In this document: positions 1 to 6,049 of the stretch, piece after piece
How the letters are laid out: every line of letters begins with the position of its first letter
Numbering within the stretch: position 1 is the first letter of the stretch
From: Chlamydiota bacterium
Lineage (GTDB): Bacteria > Chlamydiota > Chlamydiia > Chlamydiales > SM23-39
Reading direction: 5' to 3'
Assembly: GCA_021772195.1 (NCBI GenBank)
Contig: JAJFML010000192.1
Span: 1 to 6,049, forward strand
Length of the DNA stretch: 6,049 nucleotides
Translations under genes and position numbers: made by a program
The notes under the pieces: model-generated
Seen by the model: the letters and a program-made list of their open reading frames with translations, nothing else
Database searches by the model: none
Told to the model about the DNA's origin: nothing

Positions 1-1
1 T

Positions 2-1081
2 GCATTAAGACATTTTAGTGAACAGAATTATGAAAAATTTGACAGTCTTGTAGGTGAAAATGCCTGCCAAATTAGAGCTGTCAAAATAACTTTTCTAGCT
101 TCAGACAATACTATTGATGTTGATCTGCTATCACAAAGGGCTTCAGCTCTTCAAATGAAGATTGAAGAACTCCTTAGCCCAAGCTCCATTGGGCCTATTT
201 TACGTTCTAAGACCACTCTTGAGGAAGTCTTTCAACGAGGTGATTTAGAACTTAGTCTAACCTCCGATGAAATGTTCCTATTTCAGGCATTTCTTCTAAG
301 CGAAATGAAATCAGAGCCTTCTAATAGCAATGTTCTTTCTTCCTTAACAGTAAAATCCAAAACATGTCCGGGAAATCTGAAGAATTATGGAGATGTATCT
401 TCAAATTTTACTTCAGATACAATGAGAAAGCTCAGAAGACTTCTTTCTCAGTCTTCAGTTGACTTTGTCAAGGAACTTGCCTGGGATCTTGGAGATCCTT
501 CTCTAATCGAAATGGTCTCTGATAAATATCTATATGTTCATAATAACGCTTGGCCTTGTCTGCCCATGTATTGGACATATAAAATTCTACTTAAAGCAAG
601 TATGAAAAAAGGCATACCAATTGTTCTAAAAGCTAGATTCTTAAGTGCTAGTGATGAAGGCTTCGAAGTTATCGAAGAAGAAGATCTTTATTTTTCTTCC
701 GTTCAAGGGGAACATGATTTTAGCTATATCAATACAACTCCCGATGAAAATGACTACAATCAACCCGCTTGTATTTTCGCAGGAGTACTGACTATCGATA
801 AAGCAACTTTTTGCAAAATGAAGTGGCAAGATGACTTCTTAAATCAGTCACTTAGCGACGCAATTTTATCAGGAGCTGCAGATCATAGACAATATCCCGA
901 TCCCAGCATTGATGTTGAAGTTAACGACCCGAGTTTTGATAGACATCTCGAAATGGCTTCTAAAAAAGGTTTCTCGCTAGAAAACCCTTCCCTTTTCTTT
1001 ATTAATCATGTTTATCCCATGTTAGTAAAGAGAGCTATCAACGAAGAAGAGCAAGATCAAGAAATACTTATCAGCTTTTAA
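2..1081 (+). CDS. Hypothetical protein, 5'-truncated by the window edge
   Basis: I do not recognise this protein. The frame that ends with TAA at 1079-1081 is open back to base 2, giving 359 visible residues, so the true start lies outside the window. The ATG at 155 is visible residue 52. It is a poor start, because the only purine-rich stretch (AAAGGG, 135-140) is about 14 nt away and the 51 codons before it read like ordinary coding sequence, for example the stretch IRAVKITFLASDNTIDVDLL. The protein looks soluble: I see no transmembrane segment or lipobox, and a signal peptide would be out of view. It is rich in Ser, Asp and Glu, has a central aromatic and Cys-Pro stretch (HNNAWPCLPMYWTYK, about residues 182-196) and an acidic C-terminus (EEEQDQE). 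The gap to the permease gene is 64 nt, so read-through is possible. No function is assigned. Confidence refers to its being a real, 5'-partial gene. Confidence 0.85.
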   Translation, partial: ALRHFSEQNYEKFDSLVGENACQIRAVKITFLASDNTIDVDLLSQRASALQMKIEELLSPSSIGPILRSKTTLEEVFQRGDLELSLTSDEMFLFQAFLLSEMKSEPSNSNVLSSLTVKSKTCPGNLKNYGDVSSNFTSDTMRKLRRLLSQSSVDFVKELAWDLGDPSLIEMVSDKYLYVHNNAWPCLPMYWTYKILLKASMKKGIPIVLKARFLSASDEGFEVIEEEDLYFSSVQGEHDFSYINTTPDENDYNQPACIFAGVLTIDKATFCKMKWQDDFLNQSLSDAILSGAADHRQYPDPSIDVEVNDPSFDRHLEMASKKGFSLENPSLFFINHVYPMLVKRAINEEEQDQEILISF

Positions 1082-1090
1082 TCACTTCTC

Positions 1091-1122
1091 TAGACTTTTT
1101 ATTTCTTTACCATTCATATAAG
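1091..1122 (+). promoter_or_regulatory. Weak sigma70-like promoter candidate for the permease pair
   Basis: TATAAG (1117-1122) matches the -10 consensus at 5 of 6 positions. TAGACT (1091-1096) matches TTGACA at 4 of 6, but the 20-nt spacer is longer than the usual 16-18 nt. The pair lies in the 64-nt gap after the first gene, 24 nt before the permease start. The identical TATAAG hexamer also occurs before the gene at 3707. In AT-rich DNA such matches are common, so this is only a candidate. Confidence 0.25.
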
Positions 1123-1132
1123 AAGTAAATGT

Positions 1133-1138
1133 AGAAGG
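1133..1138 (+). promoter_or_regulatory. Shine-Dalgarno site for the first permease
   Basis: AGAAGG lies 7 nt before the ATG at 1146. It is a near-consensus ribosome binding site at good spacing and supports that start codon. The encoded N-terminus, a short hydrophilic lead before the first membrane helix, also fits the family. Confidence 0.6.
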
Positions 1139-1145
1139 TCTCAAG

Positions 1146-2393
1146 ATGCCCCAGATTGAAAGTAAACAGAATTTTTATCATCTGTTTTGCATTCAGTGCA
1201 TTTCCATAGGAATCCCCGCTCTCGTTATTGGAAAAGAGCTATTCACTCTTTTCGATACAGGCACAGCTATTTGTTCAATCGTTGTTGGCAACCTTATCCT
1301 TTGGCTAATTGGCTTAGCAATTGTAACGATGGTGTATCACGAAAATTCAAACGCTATTAAAAATATCGGAGGATATTTAGGGCAAACTACAGCTATTCTT
1401 TTTGCGCTCGTCTTAACACTCGCCTTTCTAGATTGGTATGTAATTATGATTAACAAATCCATTACAAGTTTAGAAACCATTTATCAATATAGTTATCCAT
1501 GGGGAAAAGGCAGCGCTATAAAAATAGGTGCAACTATAGGTTTTTTGACAGCTCTTCTTGCTATTGGCGGAATCAATCTTTTGAAGTGGTTAACCTCGCT
1601 ATCTTTTCCCATCGTCCTTCTTTATCATCTCTATATTATTAGCTCTTCAGATTTCTCCCTTTTCCACAATTTAAAATGGGGACTATCTAGTTACGGTGTC
1701 ATTACCACTGTTCTATTACTATTACCCGGCGCAATTAATCTACCAACTTTTTTCAGACACTCTAGGTCGAGAGCCCACTCCTTCTTAGCTCTTACATGTA
1801 TGGTCCTTTTTATTTCCTTTTTTGAATGCTCCTCGATGTGGATGAGCTTTTCTCCAGAATCAAAATTTATTCTAAACGGAAAAACAATTCCAAGCTTTTT
1901 GACCTATGTCATTCCCACAACACTTTTTCTATTGATAACAGTAGTTACTACAAACTTAGTAAACATCTACTTAGCATCAGCCTGTTATGAAACTTTTATT
2001 AAACGATTTGAAGGAACAAAAGGGTACGCCATTATGGGGCTACTCGGAACTGCCATGTACACTTTTGTACAAATATCAGGCCCCGTAAAATTTATTGAGA
2101 ATTTGCTAAATGATTATATAGCAGTTTTAGGAGTTGTTTTGGTCATAGCAGTTCTATCCAGAATCATTGTCAGACACAGACCGAGACGCTTTGAGAAAAT
2201 CATTAACTCCGCCTCATGGTTAATTGGGTGCGCGGTTGCTACTGTTTTGCAAGTAAAAACACCTCTAAAAGGCATAGGGCCCCTTTTGATGGGAATGGGG
2301 TCCTGCGTTCTCTTTTTCTTGATTGTCTTCTTTGTGGAAGAGACCGTCTGGTCAGTGCAAAAGTTGAGGAAGGGTGATGCATCATCTACCTGA
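1146..2393 (+). CDS. NCS1-family (CodB-like) nucleobase/heterocycle permease, first paralogue
   Basis: This is probably an inner-membrane secondary transporter importing a nucleobase or related heterocycle. It has 415 residues, close to the roughly 420 of E. coli CodB, with about 12 hydrophobic helices at roughly 12-29, 41-64, 82-103, 126-146, 149-166, 183-201, 211-233, 252-277, 293-311, 323-342, 354-372 and 377-398. Family landmarks recalled from CodB and Mhp1 are GNLIL in helix 2 (CodB: GNLLL), LSFP in helix 5, NLPTFFRHSRS after helix 6 (198-208; CodB has TADFVRFGRN there) and TTNLVNIYLAS in helix 8 (268-278; CodB has TTNDNALYAS). W97 aligns with a substrate-stacking Trp of Mhp1, while the position four residues later is Met101, not Gln; N270 aligns with the helix-8 Asn. 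Substrate is unknown, and the changed motifs argue against simply calling it cytosine permease. The stop overlaps the start of the next permease. An APC-type amino-acid carrier is the main alternative and less likely. Confidence 0.8.
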   Translation: MPQIESKQNFYHLFCIQCISIGIPALVIGKELFTLFDTGTAICSIVVGNLILWLIGLAIVTMVYHENSNAIKNIGGYLGQTTAILFALVLTLAFLDWYVIMINKSITSLETIYQYSYPWGKGSAIKIGATIGFLTALLAIGGINLLKWLTSLSFPIVLLYHLYIISSSDFSLFHNLKWGLSSYGVITTVLLLLPGAINLPTFFRHSRSRAHSFLALTCMVLFISFFECSSMWMSFSPESKFILNGKTIPSFLTYVIPTTLFLLITVVTTNLVNIYLASACYETFIKRFEGTKGYAIMGLLGTAMYTFVQISGPVKFIENLLNDYIAVLGVVLVIAVLSRIIVRHRPRRFEKIINSASWLIGCAVATVLQVKTPLKGIGPLLMGMGSCVLFFLIVFFVEETVWSVQKLRKGDASST

Positions 2394-3420
2394 CACGCAG
2401 CAGTCCTGGTGGCAGCTTACGGTGATTCAGATGGCAGGCTGGATGAGCTTGCCTACTCTTGCGACAAGTATTTTGATCCTGCAGAAAAATAGCTTTTGGG
2501 GCGCAGTTGCAACGATTATTGTGGGCAATGCCATTCTGTGGTTCATTCGTTTAGGCATTGTTTCGATGAGCCATAAAAAAAGGCAGAGCACGCTTGATAT
2601 CTCAAGAGATTATTTGGGACACTATGGCGGCTATTTCATTGCGGTTCTTCTGCTATTATCTACGCTTTTTTGGTATATCACCCAAACGAGCGTAGCTAGC
2701 AACACGATTACCCATTTGATTACGTTTCAAGAAGATGCAAAGATTGATAAATTTGCTCAGGTAAGCGTCTTTCTGGGGGTAATGAGCACTTTTTTATGCA
2801 TGGAGGGAATTGTTCTTCTTAGGAGGCTCTCTACGCTCTCGTTTCCGATATTGTTTGTCTGCTTCTTTATTATTTTTTTCTCACTTCCAGATAGAACGCT
2901 TGCAGTCAATGGCAATCCGACAACGTTAGTGGGACTCTCGCTTGTTTTGGCTACGAACTTAGGAATTTCTGCCGACTTCCCGACCTTTTTTAGGCATAGT
3001 AGGTCTTGGGGAGACTCGGTGAAGGCCTTGATTGTGATTCAGCTGGTGAGCATTTTGTTAGGGATTTTTAGTCTCTATTTTGGATCACTGATTATGAAAA
3101 GCTTTGAGATTAACCAAAAGCTTGTTATGGCTGAGGCAAATGGGATTTTGTACTATGCGATTATTTTGTTTATCTTTTTCTCTGTGATATCTGCGAATGT
3201 TGCCAATGTCTATTCAGCATCGGTAGGATGGGAGGTGCTCGCTCCCGCATCTTTGATTGGAAGGAAGGAGTATTTGATTTTGGGCTTAGGGCTTACGATC
3301 ATTTTTATTCTGTTTTCTAAGCTCCCATTAGAAGGTTTGTTAGAATTTTCTGATACCTCGCTTGTTTTTTTGTGTTTGATTCTAGTTGTAGGATTTTTGG
3401 TTTCGAGGTGGAAAAAAGAG
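2221..3420 (+). other. G-over-C compositional block covering most of the second permease
   Basis: Hand counts per 60-base line show C over G in the first permease (1681-1980: 39 G, 71 C). They show G over C from about 2221 (2221-2400: 50 G, 35 C) and strongly within the second permease (six sampled lines: 100 G, 52 C). The sign reverts abruptly at about 3421 (3421-3600: 25 G, 43 C). The left edge is gradual, with 1981-2220 neutral. Codons follow: Thr ACG occurs about a dozen times in the second permease, against one that I found in the first, and Leu TTG replaces TTA/CTA. Confidence 0.6.
2366..2370 (+). promoter_or_regulatory. Shine-Dalgarno site inside the first permease gene
   Basis: GAGGA lies 6 nt before the ATG at 2377, within a purine run (2366-2374), and decides the start. 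The GTG at 2374 is in the same frame but only 3 nt from this site and sits inside the purine run, so ATG 2377 is preferred. The site lies upstream of the first permease's stop (2391-2393), an arrangement typical of translational coupling. Confidence 0.65.
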
Positions 3421-3603
3421 CCCCCTTCAAGTTTTTTAAAAGGAACCTATTTTGTGGCTTGGGTATCAGCTACCCTTTCCTATTTACTGCACCACTACTA
3501 TTTTAAAACTCTTCCCGTTCTTGTTTTAGGATTTAGTGTCATATTGAGCGTACTTGCGCTTTCTTTGTTTATCATTAAACTACGCCCATCTCTAAAAAGC
3601 TAG
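2377..3603 (+). CDS. NCS1-family (CodB-like) nucleobase/heterocycle permease, second paralogue
   Basis: This is a second inner-membrane transporter of the same family, 408 residues from ATG 2377 (409 from GTG 2374), with about 12 helices. It is closer to the classical family than its neighbour: IIVGNAIL in helix 2, LSFP in helix 5, SADFPTFFRHSRS after helix 6 (about 198-210) and SANVANVYSASVGW in helix 8 (272-285). These match CodB's TADFVRFGRN and TTNDNALYASGLGF regions. W99 and Q103 have the same W-x3-Q spacing as Mhp1's substrate-binding Trp117/Gln121 (numbers from memory), and N274 aligns with the helix-8 Asn. The first neighbour keeps the Trp and Asn but not the Gln, so the two may differ in substrate. 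The 17-nt overlap and embedded ribosome binding site indicate co-expression. Likely substrates are cytosine, purines, hydantoins or a thiamine precursor; the sequence does not discriminate. Base composition differs markedly from all neighbours. Confidence 0.82.
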   Translation: MHHLPDTQQSWWQLTVIQMAGWMSLPTLATSILILQKNSFWGAVATIIVGNAILWFIRLGIVSMSHKKRQSTLDISRDYLGHYGGYFIAVLLLLSTLFWYITQTSVASNTITHLITFQEDAKIDKFAQVSVFLGVMSTFLCMEGIVLLRRLSTLSFPILFVCFFIIFFSLPDRTLAVNGNPTTLVGLSLVLATNLGISADFPTFFRHSRSWGDSVKALIVIQLVSILLGIFSLYFGSLIMKSFEINQKLVMAEANGILYYAIILFIFFSVISANVANVYSASVGWEVLAPASLIGRKEYLILGLGLTIIFILFSKLPLEGLLEFSDTSLVFLCLILVVGFLVSRWKKEPPSSFLKGTYFVAWVSATLSYLLHHYYFKTLPVLVLGFSVILSVLALSLFIIKLRPSLKS

Positions 3604-3613
3604 ACTACTAATA

Positions 3614-3673
3614 ATTATTTAATGTTGTTCATTATTTAACCAGTAAAGTATAAGATCACAAATATTTATTTAA
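3614..3673 (+). repeat. Phased 9-bp direct repeats (ATTATTTAA)
   Basis: ATTATTTAA occurs at 3614-3622 and 3631-3639, exactly 17 bp apart. A one-mismatch copy, TTTATTTAA, lies at 3665-3673, a further 34 bp (two 17-bp steps) on. The skipped slot, starting at 3648, is where the candidate -10 hexamer TATAAG (3649-3654) lies. This could be an operator array controlling the last gene; AT-rich chance repeats are the alternative. Confidence 0.35.
3625..3654 (+). promoter_or_regulatory. Weak promoter candidate for the last gene
   Basis: TATAAG (3649-3654) matches the -10 consensus at 5 of 6 positions. TTGTTC (3625-3630) matches the -35 at only 3 of 6, with an 18-nt spacer. It would give a 5' leader of about 45 nt. 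No terminator is visible between the permeases and this point, so read-through is also possible. Confidence 0.25.
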
Positions 3674-3706
3674 GCGAAAATTTTTAAAACAATTATTAGT
3701 TAGTTT

Positions 3707-6049
3707 ATGTCCTCAAAAACTGTAGATTATGATTACAACTCAGAAGAATCATGGAAAATTTATCATTTAATATTAGATGGTGGAAATCTCGAAAATAACA
3801 AAAAAACTCGTACAAAAATCCTTCCTCTAATTGAACGATTTTTATCCTCACAAGAGGCTTTCATGGTTTTTCAAGTGCGCATGAAGGAGCTACTTGAAGA
3901 GTGTCCAAGACAGTTTGAAGACCTTTCTGAAATTGAGAGAGTTCCTGCTTTCGAAAGAAATTATCAATCATTAGTTCGGGGAAGATTTGAAGCTGCTAAA
4001 GAATTGCAAGAAAGCAGTGAAGCTCTAGTTTATAAAACTAATTTCGATCATAGAAAAAGATATCTAGAAGAAAGAAAAATAAGCAGAGTAGTTGAAAGAC
4101 AACTCAGACATATCAAAAAAACTACAAAAGCCTTCTCATTAGAACTTCAATCTGTAGACTTTGTTCCCGATCCTCTCATCACCGTAAGTGAACAAAATAT
4201 ACTCTTTGCTAAAAGATTTCTAAGAGTTGACTCTTATCTCTCTGAACTCTCAGATCAAATTGAAATCTTTACTAACTTGGAAAAATCCCAGGAAACCCAG
4301 CTCTTAGCATTAGAGAAATACAATCATATTGCTACAGAACTCCAGCAAGAATCGGGTTTTTTAATAAATTTGGCAAAATCATCGTCGCTTCCCTTGCCTT
4401 TAGCTAAACTATTGACGCTTAGAAACGGAATGCTCTACAGAGCTCAATTTGATACAAGCCCAGATGCTTTGGATTGTTATAAAGAGTGTGCTGCATATGA
4501 GCCTCAAAACCCTAGGTGGGATTCAATCATTAAAGAGAGCGAACTCTTCTCTAAAAGATTTCAGAGAGTTAATTCTCACGTAGCTAATCTCTCAGATCAA
4601 ATTGAAGTCTTTACTAACCCCGAAAACCCCCGAGAAGAGAGGCATCAGGCATTAGAAAGGTACAGTCAAATTGCTACAGAAATTCAGCAAGAGACGCCCC
4701 TATTAATGAATTTAGTAAAATCCCCCTCACTTCCTGAGCCATTAGCCAGATTATTGATGCTAATAACTGGTGAGTTTTATAGAGCCCAGTCAGACACAAG
4801 CCCTAAGGCTTTAGCTTGTTATGAAGGGTGCGAAACATATGAACCTCAAAATCCTAAATGGAAAACAATGGTTGGGCGTGTTCATGTTCAGTCCAGAGAC
4901 TGGGATGAAGTTAGAAAATGCCTACAAGGTATAGAAGATCCCTCTCATAGAGTAGACCTTGAACGAGCTGTAGCATTTAGGCAATTTGAAGATAATACTT
5001 TTATTGCAGATCTTGCAGGTATGGGCTTAACTCATATTTTTATACCTTCTATTGCAAATCTTCACATAAATATGAGGCCTGATAGAGAAGGTACTCTGAC
5101 TAGAAGGTATAATGAACTTTCATCCGTAGTTCATTTTCTTACACAGCCAGCATTTAGAAGTTATGCACTACAAAGGTGGGCTATTGAATATCCTGAAAGG
5201 CTTCAAAACCTTGTTCCGAGCCCAGGCAGAGTCTCTCTTGGGATTTTGGGATTAGAAGCATTCAAAACACTAGCACTAACCCCCTCCTTCGATTTTATCT
5301 CGGCAAACCCTGTAGAAAGAAGGTATCACCGGGTTCATCTTGAGGCAAAATTATCTCTTGGAATAGACGCTCTCGGAACTAGTCAAAGTGTATGGTATAC
5401 CTTAGCTTCTGGAGGAATTTCAGTTCTATCTGCTGCGTATTTAGGATCATCTCTTCTATCAATGGGAGGAAGAACCTATCATTATCTTTATCCAGAGGTG
5501 AGATTTAGCCCAGATCTGCGTTATGCTTTAAGAACAGCTGCAAAAGTAGGATCCTTTGTTTTTCCTTTTAATCTATTCGTAAGAAATTCTGACTCTGCAG
5601 CTTATTTTGGAAAGAAAGCAGCTCTTGCTCTTAAATCACAAGCATTGGTTCCCAAAATAGCAGGCGTCCTAAAAAAGACAGCATCTTGGCAAGGGCAAGT
5701 AGCTCTTGTTTCAGCTCGAGTTCTTTGGAATTTTAAATATGAGAGAGCTGCGCTATTTATTGAAGAGATTGAGTGGTTATGTGCAAAAAACCAGTTTCAA
5801 AAAGCACGCTCTTACATAAATGAAATTGATCAACGCTCTCTTTTTACTGCATTTGGGAAAAATTATTATCTTTTTGATATTCAAGCGGTTCTAAAATATG
5901 GAGATTGTCTCGATTTCTTTGAACTTTTTGCAAGCCTAAAAGCAAACCAGTCAAGCAAAGAAAAGCTCCAACGGGAGCTACCCAAAATCAATGAAGCGCT
6001 CGAAAAATTAAAAGAATCAAAAGAATATGCGCACCACAGAAGAAATCTA
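3707..6049 (+). CDS. Large TPR-like repeat protein of unknown function, 3'-truncated
   Basis: The frame opens at ATG 3707 and runs without a stop to the window edge, giving 781 codons with the C-terminus missing. An in-frame TAG at 3701-3703 makes this ATG the most upstream start; no Shine-Dalgarno sequence is visible. Residues 1-160 are charged and helical, possibly coiled coil around 80-145. Residues 165-271 and 279-385 are a gapless tandem duplication. Each unit ends in a segment such as ALDCYKECAAYEPQNP (254-269), which has the A-x3-Y-x2-C-x4-P spacing of a TPR helix B. Residues 386-430 (for example SRDWDEVRKCLQGI) look like a further, degenerate helical repeat. Residues 430-640 are more hydrophobic, with one marginal membrane-like segment at about 562-585, and 675-781 return to charged helices. 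TPR-like scaffolds usually mediate protein-protein contacts; a secreted effector or structural role is possible but unsupported. No catalytic motif or signal peptide was seen. Confidence 0.85.
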   Translation, partial: MSSKTVDYDYNSEESWKIYHLILDGGNLENNKKTRTKILPLIERFLSSQEAFMVFQVRMKELLEECPRQFEDLSEIERVPAFERNYQSLVRGRFEAAKELQESSEALVYKTNFDHRKRYLEERKISRVVERQLRHIKKTTKAFSLELQSVDFVPDPLITVSEQNILFAKRFLRVDSYLSELSDQIEIFTNLEKSQETQLLALEKYNHIATELQQESGFLINLAKSSSLPLPLAKLLTLRNGMLYRAQFDTSPDALDCYKECAAYEPQNPRWDSIIKESELFSKRFQRVNSHVANLSDQIEVFTNPENPREERHQALERYSQIATEIQQETPLLMNLVKSPSLPEPLARLLMLITGEFYRAQSDTSPKALACYEGCETYEPQNPKWKTMVGRVHVQSRDWDEVRKCLQGIEDPSHRVDLERAVAFRQFEDNTFIADLAGMGLTHIFIPSIANLHINMRPDREGTLTRRYNELSSVVHFLTQPAFRSYALQRWAIEYPERLQNLVPSPGRVSLGILGLEAFKTLALTPSFDFISANPVERRYHRVHLEAKLSLGIDALGTSQSVWYTLASGGISVLSAAYLGSSLLSMGGRTYHYLYPEVRFSPDLRYALRTAAKVGSFVFPFNLFVRNSDSAAYFGKKAALALKSQALVPKIAGVLKKTASWQGQVALVSARVLWNFKYERAALFIEEIEWLCAKNQFQKARSYINEIDQRSLFTAFGKNYYLFDIQAVLKYGDCLDFFELFASLKANQSSKEKLQRELPKINEALEKLKESKEYAHHRRNL
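4199..4519 (+). repeat. Internal coding repeat, copy 1
   Basis: This encodes residues 165-271 of the last protein. It aligns without gaps to copy 2 at an offset of exactly 342 nt (114 codons). About 65 of 107 residues are identical by my count, and the copies share an exact 18-nt DNA match at 4247-4264. Confidence 0.85.
4541..4861 (+). repeat. Internal coding repeat, copy 2
   Basis: This encodes residues 279-385. Its partner for the 18-nt exact match is at 4589-4606. The most conserved parts are LSDQIE-FTN, IATE-QQE, YRAQ-DTSP-AL and YEPQNP-W; the charged stretch around residues 305-315 is the most diverged. Confidence 0.85.

Larger units (their letters stand above)
3607..3700. repeat. 10-bp perfect inverted repeat bracketing the intergenic gap
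   Basis: ACTAATAATT (3607-3616) and its exact reverse complement AATTATTAGT (3691-3700) bound nearly the whole gap between the second permease and the last gene. The 74-nt spacer and A/T content make a terminator hairpin unlikely, and there is no adjoining U-run with a GC stem. It could be a pair of protein-binding half-sites or chance in AT-rich DNA. Confidence 0.3.

Noticed and set aside
155..157. ATG as the start of the first gene
   Set aside because: The same frame is open and coding-like to the left edge, and no properly spaced Shine-Dalgarno sequence precedes the ATG.
641..829. A 62-codon open frame on the minus strand
   Set aside because: It lies wholly inside the first gene, opposite its coding strand. 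It has no ribosome binding site evidence or recognisable product, so it is best seen as a shadow frame.
1084..1126. ACTTCT (1084-1089) and AGAAGT (1121-1126) as a terminator stem after the first gene
   Set aside because: It has a 6-bp stem with a 31-nt loop, no GC-rich stem and no following T-run, so it is not a plausible intrinsic terminator.
2374..2376. GTG as the start of the second permease
   Set aside because: It sits only 3 nt from GAGGA and within the purine run. The adjacent ATG at 2377 has better spacing and is the commoner start codon.
1146..3603. The permease pair as a defence, toxin or phage module
   Set aside because: Both proteins are ordinary 12-helix NCS1-type carriers, and there is no nuclease, toxin, integrase or mobile-element signature nearby.
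4199..4861. The internal repeat as an insertion sequence or assembly duplication
   Set aside because: The copies are diverged (about 61% protein identity), keep the reading frame and have no terminal inverted repeats or transposase, so they are genuine coding repeats.

Overview
The window is an AT-rich bacterial segment with four protein-coding genes, all on the + strand and filling almost the whole window. The outer two are cut by the window edges. There are no tRNA or rRNA genes, insertion sequences, CRISPR arrays or phage genes that I can recognise. The organism cannot be named from this sequence alone. The AT-rich coding sequence, the strong strand asymmetry, the weak or absent Shine-Dalgarno sequence on one gene, and two long proteins of no recognisable family beside small-molecule importers would fit an intracellular bacterium, perhaps an environmental (amoeba-type) Chlamydiota. 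That is a tentative inference, and other intracellular Gram-negatives are possible.

Layout: (1) 2-1081 is the 3' part of a soluble, acidic protein of unknown function. Its frame is open to the left edge, so the ATG at 155 is almost certainly internal. (2) A 64-nt gap holds a good ribosome binding site and a weak promoter candidate. (3) 1146-2393 and 2377-3603 are two full-length 12-helix permeases of the NCS1 (cytosine permease CodB/Mhp1) family. They overlap by 17 nt and so are translationally linked. They are paralogues, but their base composition differs: the first is C-rich over G, while the second is G-rich and uses many ACG and TTG codons. (4) A 103-nt, very AT-rich gap carries copies of a 9-bp element spaced at multiples of 17 bp, plus a 10-bp inverted repeat. 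(5) 3707-6049 is the first 781 codons of a large protein of unknown function, which contains a gapless tandem duplication of a 107-residue TPR-like unit.

Working together: the two permeases very likely form one transcription unit importing a nucleobase or related heterocycle. Nothing in the sequence ties the two flanking unknown proteins to that role beyond position and orientation. I see no clear new multi-gene system. The most unusual signals are the compositional mosaic across the permease pair, the recent internal duplication in the last gene, and the phased repeats between them.
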